In this document: piece after piece, positions 47,752 to 57,673 of the stretch
How the letters are laid out: each line of letters opens with the position of its first letter
How positions within the stretch are numbered: the first letter of the stretch is position 1
NCBI GenBank assembly: GCA_022823865.1
Contig: JAJEHF010000145.1
Span: forward strand, 1 to 64,000
DNA from: Bryobacterales bacterium
Lineage (GTDB): Bacteria > Acidobacteriota > Terriglobia > Bryobacterales > UBA6623
Reading direction: 5' to 3'
DNA: 64,000 nt
Position numbers and translations under genes: made by a program
The notes under the pieces: model-generated
Seen by the model: only the letters and a program-made list of their open reading frames with translations
Databases searched by the model: none
Told to the model about the DNA's origin: nothing

Positions 47752-48824
47752 GCGGTCAGGTGGGGTCGCACGAATTCCAGCGTCGCCTCGAGCTGCTCGC
47801 GAGCGTGCCGGTCCAACTCGCGTGCGCCGGGAGTGCGCACCTTCCAGTTGGGGAATACTCCGCGCAGGTGCAGCACGTAGGCTAGGGCGGGAAGGCCGTG
47901 GGCGCTGGCCTTTGCGATCAGTAGCAGCGCTCTAGTGAACATCTCCATTGCCTCGCTGCGCTGCCCGGCGTGCCACAGGTCCCAGACCTTGACGTACAGG
48001 TCTACCCAAGATGCGGCGGGCATCGTGCCCGCCGATCCGCGCGCCATCTCTTCGATCAGCGTGCGGCCATGGCCGCCGGTGAAGGCCCGCGGGCGATCAG
48101 GCCCTTCTAGCTCGGCGAACTCAGTCAAGCGGCTGAGGGTATGGCCGGCCTCGTCCTTGACGAAGTGCAGGTTGGGGATTTCCCGCACCATGCGCGCCAC
48201 GAATTCGACGCTCATGTTGCCGATGGCCTGCATGAACATCGGCAGCCCGCCCGCCTCGGCGACGGCTTGGTAGTAGCGGGCCACGGCGTCCAGATCGAAC
48301 TCCGTCTGGCGGCCCTTCCGAGGCGGCAGGGCGATGATGGCATCCGGGCCGATCGACTTGGCGTGCTCCGCGTAGCGCACGGCGGTCTCGGTGTCGGCAG
48401 CTTGCACGCCGATCACGACCTTGGGCCGCAGCCCCTTGGATGCCTCCATGATCGCCTCGGCACCCGCGATGCGCTCCTCGAAGGTCAGCAACGCATATTC
48501 GCTTGCCAATTGCGGCCAGACGATACCGTGAACGCCCGCCCGATCCAGAAAGCGAACCTCCTTGGCAAGGGTCTGCAAGTCCACCTTGCCATCGTCGCGG
48601 TAAGGCGTGGCAACGATCGGGTAGATGCCTCGAAAGTCATCCGGATCCGCGGCCAGCGCACGCAGTCCGGGCGCGAGCGCGAGCGCCGCCAGCCACTGGC
48701 GGCGCGACAGGCCGGGCTGGCCGCCTGCCAGGCTAGAGCGCGCTGCTGCCCGCGTGGTCGCGGACCAACTTGTCTGTGAGGTCTGTACCGAACCCAGGCT
48801 TGTCCTTCGCATAGTAGTAACCAC
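47748..48824 (-). CDS. Dihydrodipicolinate synthase (DapA) family protein with Tat-like leader
   Basis: SRRQWLAALALAPGLRALA; GIYPIVATPYRDDGKVDLQTL; DAIIALPP; LHFVKDEAG. Confidence 0.88.
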   Translation of the reverse strand: MVTTMRRTSLGSVQTSQTSWSATTRAAARSSLAGGQPGLSRRQWLAALALAPGLRALAADPDDFRGIYPIVATPYRDDGKVDLQTLAKEVRFLDRAGVHGIVWPQLASEYALLTFEERIAGAEAIMEASKGLRPKVVIGVQAADTETAVRYAEHAKSIGPDAIIALPPRKGRQTEFDLDAVARYYQAVAEAGGLPMFMQAIGNMSVEFVARMVREIPNLHFVKDEAGHTLSRLTEFAELEGPDRPRAFTGGHGRTLIEEMARGSAGTMPAASWVDLYVKVWDLWHAGQRSEAMEMFTRALLLIAKASAHGLPALAYVLHLRGVFPNWKVRTPGARELDRHAREQLEATLEFVRPHLTA

Positions 48825-49947
48825 CCTCGAACGGCGATGACATCGCCAGCATCAGGTCTGTCGCGTCGTCTCCTGTGCCGAAGCTTTCCGCCAGCGGAGC
48901 ATTCGCAGTCAGGACAATAGCCATGCCGTACAGGCTGCTGCCGCGATGCGGGATGATCGGCAGGCCGCGCTCGGCGCCCATGACGGCTATCTTGCGCAGC
49001 GCGGTGAGGCCGCCGCACCAGCTGATGTCCGGCTGGAGGATCTCGGTGCCGCCATGGTGCAGCAGCATCTGGTAGCCGTACTGCGTGTATTCGTGCTCGC
49101 CGCTGACGATCAGCGTGCTGTCGATCTCGTCGACCAGCCGCTTGTAGCCGAGAATGTTGTCGGGCGAGAGCGGCTCCTCGATGAAGTACAGGCCCAGCGG
49201 CTCCAGCCGCTCGGCCATCTCCAGCGTGTAGCCGATGTCGTTCCAGCGGCAGCCGCAGTCGATCATCAACGTGCGCTCCGGCCCGATCGCGTCGCGCGCA
49301 CGCTTGATCCTGGCTTCAATCCGGTCCATGCCGGCGGCGCCGTTCAAGACCCCTTCCGGTATCCCCAGCTTGAAGTTCTCAAAGCCCAGGCCCAGGCCCA
49401 CGCTAGGATCGGAGTTCGTGATATAGCCGGGCACCTTCTCTTGGGTCGCGCCGCCGATGAGCTTGTAGACCGGTGTCTCCGCGTACTTGCCGACGATGTC
49501 CCAGAGCGCGTTGTCGATTCCGCTCAATGCCATCACGAAGACGCCGCGCCGGCCGTAGTAGATGCCGGAGGAGTACATCTGGTCCCACAGCAACTCGACA
49601 TTGAGCGGGTCACTGCCGACCAACAGGTGCCGGAGGTGGCCGTGGATGATCTCGGCGGCAGCCCCGCCGCCAGCGCCGAATCCGTATCCGGTGATGCCTT
49701 GGTCAGTCTTGATGACGACCACGATCGCGCTGGCGAGCTGCGAAAACGGCCCGCTGTAGCGCCAGCGGGCCGGATCGTACGGTCCCTTGAATTCTGGCAA
49801 GCGTCCCTGCGAGGAGCGCGACCACAGTCGCACCGGCACCGCTTCGACCGAGGTGATCTTTAGTTTTCCCTTCGTTTGGGGCAGGGCTACTCGGGGCGCT
49901 AGTGATGCGCCGCCGAGCATGGTTAGGAACGATCGCCGAGACCGCAT
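48733..49947 (-). CDS. Mandelate racemase/muconate-lactonizing (enolase superfamily) protein with Tat-like leader
   Basis: MRSRRSFLTMLGGASLAP; LMIDCGCRWNDIGYTLEMAERLEPLGLYFIEEPLSPDN; LQPDISWCGGLTALRKIA. Confidence 0.92.
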   Translation of the reverse strand: MRSRRSFLTMLGGASLAPRVALPQTKGKLKITSVEAVPVRLWSRSSQGRLPEFKGPYDPARWRYSGPFSQLASAIVVVIKTDQGITGYGFGAGGGAAAEIIHGHLRHLLVGSDPLNVELLWDQMYSSGIYYGRRGVFVMALSGIDNALWDIVGKYAETPVYKLIGGATQEKVPGYITNSDPSVGLGLGFENFKLGIPEGVLNGAAGMDRIEARIKRARDAIGPERTLMIDCGCRWNDIGYTLEMAERLEPLGLYFIEEPLSPDNILGYKRLVDEIDSTLIVSGEHEYTQYGYQMLLHHGGTEILQPDISWCGGLTALRKIAVMGAERGLPIIPHRGSSLYGMAIVLTANAPLAESFGTGDDATDLMLAMSSPFEGGYYYAKDKPGFGTDLTDKLVRDHAGSSAL

Positions 49948-50173
49948 TGCGAGCAACAGTCTAGCAAGGGCACACGTGCCCGAGTGTTTGCCTTCGGAAT
50001 CGGCAACATGGTCCGACAAGAACCCCACCGCCACTCCGGCATCGCAGGGCGGGGATGCTCCATACAAGCACCTGCGCAAGCACGCTATCCGAAATGATCG
50101 AGTTAGCGCCGCTAGGGCAGTGGCGGAGTCCGCGCGGCGACGTAGGCGAGACGCGGCACGAGATCGACCAGCT

Positions 50174-51097
50174 CTATCGTTTCTGCCGGAAGAGCCAGTC
50201 CCAGATCTTGGGGGTCGGGTCGCATTGCTCGCTGGCGCTGGACGTTATCCAGCCTTTCTCCGGATCATCGCCTTCATAGATGAAGGCGTGGGCGGCGGAG
50301 CCGTGCCTAACGCCGTCCATGGCGGTCAGCTTGAGGTTGCCGCCAACTTCAGCGAGTCGGTCAAAGATCTGTTGGCTGAACGCGTACGGCACGGTCGGAT
50401 CGTCGGTCCCATGGAAGGCCCAGACTGGAACGTCCTTGAATTTCGCCGGGTCTTTCCACGGAGGCAGCCCGCCGGCGCTTGGAACGGCCGCGGCAAACCG
50501 TTCTGGATCCGTCCAGATCGCATTCCAGCTGCCAAAGCCTCCCATGGAATGTCCCAATACGTAGACCCGGTCGGTATCGATCGGGAACTCCCTCGCCATT
50601 TGATCCAGCAGTAGGAATGTCATGGTCAGACTGCCGGTGGACAACTCAGCTCCGTCAGAGGATCGCGCCTGCATGAAGCGCTGCCAGATCTTCGGAAACT
50701 GCGCGATGATCTCGGGTGTCAATGCCGGAGGGCGTTCGTTGAATGCCGCCCAGGATGACCAAGATTGCGGCGTGACCACGAAACAGGGATACGCGGCGCG
50801 CCATTCCGGATCGGCGAAGGTGGCTGACCAGGGGCGAAGCGAGCTGAGATTATCGTCCCCGATACCGGCTCGGCCATGCAGGTTCAGAATCACGGGGTAG
50901 CGAACACCATCCTCGATCTCTAGCGGTTGGATCAGCCGATAGGGCATCCCGTAGAAGTCTTCAGGAGCGAACACGGCCACGGTTGCAGGCTTGAGATTCG
51001 TTCCTTTGTTACGGCGGCTCCGCGGATCGGCGCTGGACTGGGCGCACAGGGCGGAGGCCAAGAGGGAGCAGAGGAAGAGGTGGTGGAGTCTTTTCAT
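50174..51097 (-). CDS. Secreted alpha/beta hydrolase (PHB-depolymerase/esterase-like)
   Basis: Signal MKRLHHLFLCSLLASALCAQ; YPVILNLHGRAGIGDDN; VYVLGHSMGGFGSWNAI; PVWAFHGTDDPTVPY. Confidence 0.9.
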   Translation of the reverse strand: MKRLHHLFLCSLLASALCAQSSADPRSRRNKGTNLKPATVAVFAPEDFYGMPYRLIQPLEIEDGVRYPVILNLHGRAGIGDDNLSSLRPWSATFADPEWRAAYPCFVVTPQSWSSWAAFNERPPALTPEIIAQFPKIWQRFMQARSSDGAELSTGSLTMTFLLLDQMAREFPIDTDRVYVLGHSMGGFGSWNAIWTDPERFAAAVPSAGGLPPWKDPAKFKDVPVWAFHGTDDPTVPYAFSQQIFDRLAEVGGNLKLTAMDGVRHGSAAHAFIYEGDDPEKGWITSSASEQCDPTPKIWDWLFRQKR

Positions 51098-51366
51098 GGA
51101 CAATGCCGGCGAGCGTGGAGCGTTCTCTGTTTGCTCTGGGATCTTGGCCTTGGCCATCCCAACGCGCCGATCATAGACGAGCACGCGGCTCCGGCGCAAC
51201 GGTTTCTGCGTTCTCTGGCGCATCTGATCGTCGTCCCCCATGGCAGGGCCGTGCCGCGCCGCCGCTTGCCCCCGCTGGTCTCCCCGCGCAGACAGGCGTC
51301 ATCAAGTTCCACACCGCCGCGCAGCGGCTGGAATTGGACACGATCTTTAGACATAGTTAACTCGTT

Positions 51367-51430
51367 TCTGATCAGATGCTTAGCATGCATCAAGCAGGTG
51401 TTTCATGTTGATTAGATCAGGTGCCTGATC
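51367..51430. promoter_or_regulatory. Two TGATC-containing palindromes upstream of the esterase operon
   Basis: tctgatcaga (51367-51376) and gatcagg-tg-cctgatc (51415-51430). Confidence 0.4.
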
Positions 51431-51545
51431 GGCAGATGTTCCCCGCTTTCAGTGGGCTGTGACTTCGGAGTAATCTGGATTCCTCATGCCTGCCATCACG
51501 TCCTTCACAGGACGATGCATGCGCTGAGCGTGAGTAGTCTTGACC

Positions 51546-53126
51546 CTATTCCGCGAAGTACCCCGGCCGCGCCCGGACTCTGGCGCCGGGAGCATCGACC
51601 TTGATGGTCACGCGCCGCCAACTCCCGTCGAACTCTTGGTCGGCCGGATAGTAGGCGATCTCGTAAACGCTGCGCATTTCTTGCGCAAGGTGCGGCAGGA
51701 CCGGATCGATGTCTGCCACGGAGCGGGCCGTGAACAGTTTCCCGCCCGTCTTCTGCGCTAACGACTCCATTCGCTTGCGTGCCCTGTTGGACCAGTTGCG
51801 CCCGAAGCGCTCCCCCGAGAGCAAGAAGATCGGATAGATGCGGGCGTCCATCTCGCCGGCCGTCTGAACCAGGCGCGAAGCGCTCAGCACCGAAGGGGCG
51901 TCGTGGCCGCTGATGCGATTGTCGATCCCGTCGCTGATCACCACCAGCGCGTTGCGCTCCCCTGCAAGAGCGGCAAGCTCGTCGTCGTAGGCCAGCAATA
52001 TCGTGTCCCACAGAGGCGATCCGCCGATGGGGTACGGCAGCTTGCGGAGGCGCTCGATGAGCACTTCTCGATCCGAAGTCAGCGGAGTGAGCCGGTGGAA
52101 CATGCCCTCGGCCATGGCGTACAGAGCCACCCTGTCGTGCGGCCGGGCCAAATCGATCAGGCGCCGCGTCGCCTGGCGCATGTGCTCCAGGTCTCTTGCC
52201 GTGCTGCCGCTAAGGTCCAAGAGCACGGCTAGGTTGAAGGGCGACTCCTCGGGATCAGCCACGCGGATATCCTGCCGCCGACCCTGCTCTTCGACGACAA
52301 AGCTGTTCTTGCCCAAGCCAAGCATGGGACGGCCGCCGCTGTCACTGACAGCCACGCTCATGCTCACCATGCGAACTTCCGACCGGAATAGGGACTCCGA
52401 ACTGCCGCTGTGGGATCGAGCATCGCTCGGGGGAGCGGGCCGCCTCTCAGGCGGCGCGGCTGGCCGGGCCCCTCGGCGTCGCTCGGACTGCGCCAGCAGC
52501 CGGGCCACCACGTCTCTCGATTCGGTGTGGGGCCTGAGCGGCCACTCGGGGGGGATTTCCCAATTGCGGACGCGCAGCACCGGAGGCGCGTGAAGCTGCG
52601 CGTCAACGACTCCATAGGACAGGCCGTGAGAGCGCCCTTTCTGGGTCAGCCTCCATGACCGCAAGTTCCGACCGAGCGCATACGAGAGCAGCGGCAGCGT
52701 GCGCTCAGGGGGCGTGTCTACGTCCTCCGGACGTTGGCTGGACTCCAGATTCAAGATCGTCACATCCAGCGGTACAGCCAGCGAGAGTGAGCCCCGCGCC
52801 GACTGCACATCGGCCCGCTTGACCATCCCGACGATGCTGATGTCGCCGGCATCGGTAGTGACCGTGAACGGCACGGCTAGAGGCACGCGCACTTCGATAT
52901 GCGGGCTTTCGTCCTCCGGAGACAGGGCCTGCACCAACAGCCGAGCGGGAGAGCGGCTGACGGCAATGCCCTGCGAATCGCGCGATTGCGACCCGGAGCG
53001 CCACATCTGGACGCGGTTTCCGAGGACGACCTCCACGTGAATGTCGCCGTGGAGATTGACGATCTCCAAGGGCTGGGCGGCGGCCGCCGCAACCAGCAGG
53101 GGCGCACAAAGGACTCGCGCACGCAT
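51546..53126 (-). CDS. VWFA-related domain protein (acidobacterial type), exported
   Basis: VRMVSMSVAVSDSGGRPMLGLGKNSFVVEEQGRRQDIRVADPEESPFNLAVLLDLSGSTARDLEHMRQATRRLIDLARPHDRVALYA; ARPGYFAE C-terminus. Confidence 0.9.
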   Translation of the reverse strand: MRARVLCAPLLVAAAAAQPLEIVNLHGDIHVEVVLGNRVQMWRSGSQSRDSQGIAVSRSPARLLVQALSPEDESPHIEVRVPLAVPFTVTTDAGDISIVGMVKRADVQSARGSLSLAVPLDVTILNLESSQRPEDVDTPPERTLPLLSYALGRNLRSWRLTQKGRSHGLSYGVVDAQLHAPPVLRVRNWEIPPEWPLRPHTESRDVVARLLAQSERRRGARPAAPPERRPAPPSDARSHSGSSESLFRSEVRMVSMSVAVSDSGGRPMLGLGKNSFVVEEQGRRQDIRVADPEESPFNLAVLLDLSGSTARDLEHMRQATRRLIDLARPHDRVALYAMAEGMFHRLTPLTSDREVLIERLRKLPYPIGGSPLWDTILLAYDDELAALAGERNALVVISDGIDNRISGHDAPSVLSASRLVQTAGEMDARIYPIFLLSGERFGRNWSNRARKRMESLAQKTGGKLFTARSVADIDPVLPHLAQEMRSVYEIAYYPADQEFDGSWRRVTIKVDAPGARVRARPGYFAE

Positions 53127-53209
53127 GGAAGACCGACTGCACTTATTCTGGCCCAACAGCGCACGGGCAGCCGGACGAATCTGCACGCTACAGTGGAGCA
53201 AACGCCTCA

Positions 53210-55114
53210 ATGGCCAGCGCCAAGCAAAACGTCATCGTCGGAACAAGCGGGCACATCGACCACGGAAAGACATCGCTGGTCCGAGCACTGACCGGAACAG
53301 ACACCGACCGGTGGGAAGAAGAAAAGCGGCGCGGCATCACCATTGATCTCGGCTTCGCAAGCTTGGACCTGGGCGACGATCTGCGCGTCGGCTTCGTGGA
53401 CGTGCCCGGCCACGAGCGCTTCATCAAAAACATGCTGGCCGGCGTTGGAGGGATCGACATCGTCCTGTTGGTCGTGGCCGCGGACGAGTCCGTGATGCCG
53501 CAGACCCGCGAACACTTCGAAATCTGCCGCCTGCTGGGAATCCGGCACGGCCTGGTCGCGCTGACGAAGGCTGATGCGGTCGATCAGGAAATCCTCGAAC
53601 TTGTCAGGCTGGAGGTCGAGGAATTCGTGGCCGGCTCGTTCCTCGATGGCGCGCCGCTCATCCCGGTCAGCAGCGTTACCGGCGCGGGCACGAAAGATCT
53701 GTGCCAAGCGCTGCGCAAGATCGCAGACGACGTCGAGGAACGCGGCCACAGTGAACCGCTGCGCCTGCCGGTGGACCGGGTGTTCACCATGAAAGGCTTT
53801 GGCACGGTGGTGACGGGAACGCTGGCCAGCGGCCAGCTGCGCGTCGAGGATGCCGTGGAGATCTTGCCCGGCCAGCAGCAGGCCCGGGTCCGCAATTTGG
53901 AGGTGCACGGAGAGTCGGTCGAGACAGCACGGGCCGGGCAGCGCACGGCAATCAATCTCGGCGGTATAGCCAAGTCGGACCTAGGGCGAGGCATGTGCCT
54001 GGCCGAGCCACGCCTGTTCGCGCCAACAGAGCGGCTCGACGCACACATAGAACTGCTGCCATCGGCCAAGCCGCTCAAGCACGCCGCCCCGGTACACGTG
54101 CATCTGGGCACTGCCGAGACCGTGGGCAAGGCGTACCTACTCGAAGCATCGGGACGCCAGTCCAGCCTCAAGCCGGGCGAGTCGGCCTTCGTCCAACTGC
54201 GCTTAGACCATGCGCTCGTGGCGGTCTCGGGAGACCGCTTCATCTTGCGGCAGTTCTCTCCGCTGACCACGATCGCGGGCGGCACGGTGCTGCACCCGCA
54301 CGCCGGCCGGCACCGCAAGAAGGACAGCTGGCGGCCCGCCCTGGAGGCGTTTCGGGAGGGAGACCCGGCCACCATCTTGGAAGCGCTCTGCGCGGGCCAG
54401 GCGTTCGGCATAGCCGGTGCGGACCTGACCGCGACCACGGGCCGCCGGGAACCGGTGTGGCATTCCATCGCGCAGGCCTGCGAGTCTGTCCGAGTGCTCC
54501 GCGACAACCCGCTCTGGGTCTGTGCCGAGAGCCGCGCCAAGGCAGCCGAAGACCGCTTGCTGAAGGCGCTCGCCCGGTTTCACAAAGCCAACCCGCTGGA
54601 GTCTGGCGTCCCCGTCGAGGCTCTGCGAAGCGGCGAGTTCGGCGATGCGCCGGAGTTCTTCGCGGATCACATCCTGCGGCGCCTGCAGGCAGAGCGCAAG
54701 GTGGAGCTCGATGGCGAGCTGGTCAAGTCGGCCGATCACGAGATACGCCTGGGCAGCGACGAGCGCGAAGCCAAGGAAATGCTCATCGCCGCCTTCGCAC
54801 AGGCCGGCTTGCAGGTTCCGCTGCTCAAGGATCTGCTCCCCACCCTCCCGATCGACTCGGGCCGCGCCCGGCGCATCCTGGCGGCGCTGCTGCGGGACGG
54901 CGTCTTGGTGCGAATCAACGCAGACCTAGTCTTCCACAGCGAGGCGGTCGATGCGCTGCTGGCTCGGCTGGCCCCGCTGCGGGGCCAACTCGTCGACGTC
55001 GGCGAGTTCAAGGCGCTCGCCAATGTCAGCCGCAAGTACGCGATCCCGTTGCTGGAACACTTCGACAAGCAGAAGGTCACGCTGCGCGACGGCAACAAGC
55101 GCCGCGTCCTGTGA
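53210..55114 (+). CDS. selB: Selenocysteine-specific translation elongation factor SelB
   Basis: NVIVGTSGHIDHGKTSLVRALTGTDTDRWEEEKRRGITIDLGFA; VDVPGHERFIKNMLAGVGGIDIVLLVVAADESVMPQTREH; C-terminal winged helices. Confidence 0.95.
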   Translation: MASAKQNVIVGTSGHIDHGKTSLVRALTGTDTDRWEEEKRRGITIDLGFASLDLGDDLRVGFVDVPGHERFIKNMLAGVGGIDIVLLVVAADESVMPQTREHFEICRLLGIRHGLVALTKADAVDQEILELVRLEVEEFVAGSFLDGAPLIPVSSVTGAGTKDLCQALRKIADDVEERGHSEPLRLPVDRVFTMKGFGTVVTGTLASGQLRVEDAVEILPGQQQARVRNLEVHGESVETARAGQRTAINLGGIAKSDLGRGMCLAEPRLFAPTERLDAHIELLPSAKPLKHAAPVHVHLGTAETVGKAYLLEASGRQSSLKPGESAFVQLRLDHALVAVSGDRFILRQFSPLTTIAGGTVLHPHAGRHRKKDSWRPALEAFREGDPATILEALCAGQAFGIAGADLTATTGRREPVWHSIAQACESVRVLRDNPLWVCAESRAKAAEDRLLKALARFHKANPLESGVPVEALRSGEFGDAPEFFADHILRRLQAERKVELDGELVKSADHEIRLGSDEREAKEMLIAAFAQAGLQVPLLKDLLPTLPIDSGRARRILAALLRDGVLVRINADLVFHSEAVDALLARLAPLRGQLVDVGEFKALANVSRKYAIPLLEHFDKQKVTLRDGNKRRVL

Positions 55115-55740
55115 AGGCGCGGCTCGCAGTCTGCCGCACCTGCTACGATTTCAGCACCGCGCCGGGCGCGCGGTGTCGGCGCATGTCTGGCTTGGTGTGC
55201 AGTTTGGCTGGCGGCAGCGTGGGCTCCACCAGCGGCGGCTCGTGGAAAGCCCTGTCGGCGGGCCCGCAGGAACGACTCGCCATCCTGCGCCGCTACCGGC
55301 GGGTCGCTTTGGTCGGCGTCTCGGCCAACCCCTTGCGGCCAAGCCATTTCGTGGCGGTCTACCTAGCCAATCGCGGCTATGACATCGTGCCCGTCAATCC
55401 CCGCGCCAAGACCGTCCTGGGGAGGCCCTGCTTCCCCAGCCTGAGCGCAATCCCGGAACCGGTCGAGGTGGTGGACATCTTTCGTCCGCCGCAATTCGTG
55501 CCGGCGATCGTCGAGGAAGCGGTCGCGACCGGGGCCAAGGTCGTCTGGATGCAGTTCGACATCGTGCACGAAGAAGCGGCGCGGCGCGCGCGCGAGGCGG
55601 GACTGGAAGTGGTCATGGACCAGTGCATGAAGGTCGAACACGCCCGCTTCTTCGGCGGGCTGTCTGCGCTCGGCCTCAACGGCGGCGTGGTCTCGGCCCG
55701 CAGCTGGGCGCCCAAGGAAGGCAGCCACGGTCTGAGATAA
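55111..55740 (+). CDS. CoA-binding domain protein (GTG start overlapping selB stop, or ATG at 55183)
   Basis: ERLAILRRYRRVALVGVSANPLRPSHFVAVYLANRGYDIVPVNPRAKTVLGRPCFPSLSAIPEPVEVVDIFRPP. Confidence 0.9.
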   Translation: MKARLAVCRTCYDFSTAPGARCRRMSGLVCSLAGGSVGSTSGGSWKALSAGPQERLAILRRYRRVALVGVSANPLRPSHFVAVYLANRGYDIVPVNPRAKTVLGRPCFPSLSAIPEPVEVVDIFRPPQFVPAIVEEAVATGAKVVWMQFDIVHEEAARRAREAGLEVVMDQCMKVEHARFFGGLSALGLNGGVVSARSWAPKEGSHGLR

Positions 55741-55774
55741 TGGCGGCTCACGCCGTCAGGAGTATGCGCAAGCC

Positions 55775-56617
55775 ATGAAATTCGGAGTCAACACGCTCAT
55801 TTGGTCCGGCTCGTTCGAGCCCGACAAGTACCCGCTCGACGAGCTGAAAGAGGTCGGCGTCGACGGCATCGAGATCCCGGTCTTCGTGCCCTCCGAACTC
55901 GATACCGCGGCGGTGCGCAGGACCTGCTCGGAGCACGCGCTCAACGTCCACTTCTGCTCGGTCAACCCGGAGGGCATGAATCCGATCAGCGACGACGCGA
56001 CCGTACGCGCCAAGACCGTCGAGCACTGGAAGACAGTAATCCGGACCGCTGCCGAAGCAGGCGCGGACCAAGTTGCAGGCCCGACCCATTCGCCCGTCGG
56101 CTATCTGCCCGGACGGCGCCGCACCGAGGACGAGTGGAAGTGGGGGGTGGAATTCCACCAGGCGCTGGCCGACGACCTCGCCGACGCCGACGTGACCATG
56201 GCAGTCGAGCCGCTGAACCGCTTCGAAACCTACTTCCTCAACACCGCGGCGGATGCCTACCGCTTCGTCGACGAGGTCAATTGCGAGCGCATCGGCATCT
56301 TGCTGGACACCTTCCACCAGAACATAGAGGACAAGCAAGTCGGAGACGCCTACCGCACTTGCGGCAAGCATCTGATGCACGTCCACACCTGCGAGAACGA
56401 CCGCGGCACGCCGGGCTCCGGGCACGTGGACTGGCCCGGCGTCCTGCAGGCCATCAAGGAGCTGGGCTACGACCGCTGGCTGACCATCGAATCGTTTAAC
56501 TCGCACATTCCCGAATTGTCCGCCGCGACCGCGATCTGGCGCGACCTAGCGGCATCCATGGACGACATTGCCATCGACGGGACACGGTTCCTGCGCGACC
56601 TCTGGGGGCGCACCTAG
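55775..56617 (+). CDS. Sugar phosphate isomerase/epimerase (xylose isomerase-like TIM barrel)
   Basis: MKFGVNTLIWSGSFEPDKYPLDELKEVGVDGIEIPVF; VAVEPLNRFETYFLNTAADAYRFV; HVHTCENDRGTPGSGHVDW. Confidence 0.93.
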   Translation: MKFGVNTLIWSGSFEPDKYPLDELKEVGVDGIEIPVFVPSELDTAAVRRTCSEHALNVHFCSVNPEGMNPISDDATVRAKTVEHWKTVIRTAAEAGADQVAGPTHSPVGYLPGRRRTEDEWKWGVEFHQALADDLADADVTMAVEPLNRFETYFLNTAADAYRFVDEVNCERIGILLDTFHQNIEDKQVGDAYRTCGKHLMHVHTCENDRGTPGSGHVDWPGVLQAIKELGYDRWLTIESFNSHIPELSAATAIWRDLAASMDDIAIDGTRFLRDLWGRT

Positions 56618-56698
56618 GCATCGGGCCGGCGGCGCAGACGCACCGCCGGCCTGGTCGCGGTCGGCGAGACCCGCTCTCGCCGACCAAGTCGGCCCAAG

Positions 56699-57658
56699 AT
56701 GGCATCCAGGCCCCTCGAGAATTCCCAGCCCCTGGGGCTGGCCTCCATTCTGGCCTGCGTGTCGATCGCCACGATTCGCGGATTGAACCCGGTGGCGATC
56801 AAGGTCGTGCTGCTGTCGATGCCGCCGCTGCTGGGCGCCTTCCTGCGCGTCGCCGTCGCCAGCGCCGGCATTTGGGTGTTCGCCGCGGTCCAAGGGATCA
56901 GCCTCCGGCCGCAGCGCGGGGAACTGGCCCCGCTCGCGCTGCTCAGCGTGATCTTCGCGGTGCAGATCAGCGCCAACCAGACCGGGGCCGACTTCACCTC
57001 CCCGGTCCTGCTGGCCATCCTGTTCAACACCTATCCCATCACCACGAATCTGATCTCGGCCTTGGTCGTGCCCGAGGACCGGCTCAACCTCCGGCGCGCA
57101 ACCGGGCTCGTGATCGCGTTCGGCGGCGTGGCATGGGTGCTGACCGCGCGCACCGACAGCCCGCTTGCACCCAATCCCCTGCTGGGCAACGCTTTCGTGC
57201 TGACCGCGGCAACGCTGCTGGCGATCCGCATGGTATGCACCCGGCAGCTCGCGCTGCGCATCGACTATGTCAAGGCGGTCTTCTGGCCGCTGGTCGGGGC
57301 ACTGCCGATCTTCTTGCTGGGCTGGCAGGCGATCCCTGACTACATGTCCCGCGCGGGCCACGACTGGAGGACTTGGGCTGCCCTGCTGTTTCAAGGGCTG
57401 GTCGTCGGAGGGGCCGGCCAGCTCGCCTGGGTCTATCTGATCCGCAGGCACACTCCCGGCACCGTGATCGCGTTCTCGTTCATCACCCCGGTCAGCGGGG
57501 TGACGCTCAGTTCCGCCTATTTCGGCGAGGCGCTGCCGGCCAGACTGGTTGCGGGCTTCTGCGCAGTCTTGCTTGGCATCGGCCTGGCCGCGCGCAGGGC
57601 TCGCCCGCACAAGCCCCCGCCGCCGAGCCCGCCGCCAGGATTCGGCGGCACTGCCTGA
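56699..57658 (+). CDS. DMT/EamA family transporter
   Basis: About 10 hydrophobic segments, duplicated EamA halves. Confidence 0.9.
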   Translation: MASRPLENSQPLGLASILACVSIATIRGLNPVAIKVVLLSMPPLLGAFLRVAVASAGIWVFAAVQGISLRPQRGELAPLALLSVIFAVQISANQTGADFTSPVLLAILFNTYPITTNLISALVVPEDRLNLRRATGLVIAFGGVAWVLTARTDSPLAPNPLLGNAFVLTAATLLAIRMVCTRQLALRIDYVKAVFWPLVGALPIFLLGWQAIPDYMSRAGHDWRTWAALLFQGLVVGGAGQLAWVYLIRRHTPGTVIAFSFITPVSGVTLSSAYFGEALPARLVAGFCAVLLGIGLAARRARPHKPPPPSPPPGFGGTA

Positions 57659-57673
57659 GACTGGTTGCGCCGG

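Noticed and set aside
53995-55110. 5' part of the 581-aa ORF 53995-55740
   Set aside because: Overlaps selB out of frame; only the part from 55111 is a plausible CoA-binding gene
55084-55200. Possible UGA read-through from selB or a tRNA-Sec gene nearby
   Set aside because: Read-through sequence is not protein-like, and no long-variable-arm tRNA with a TCA anticodon was seen
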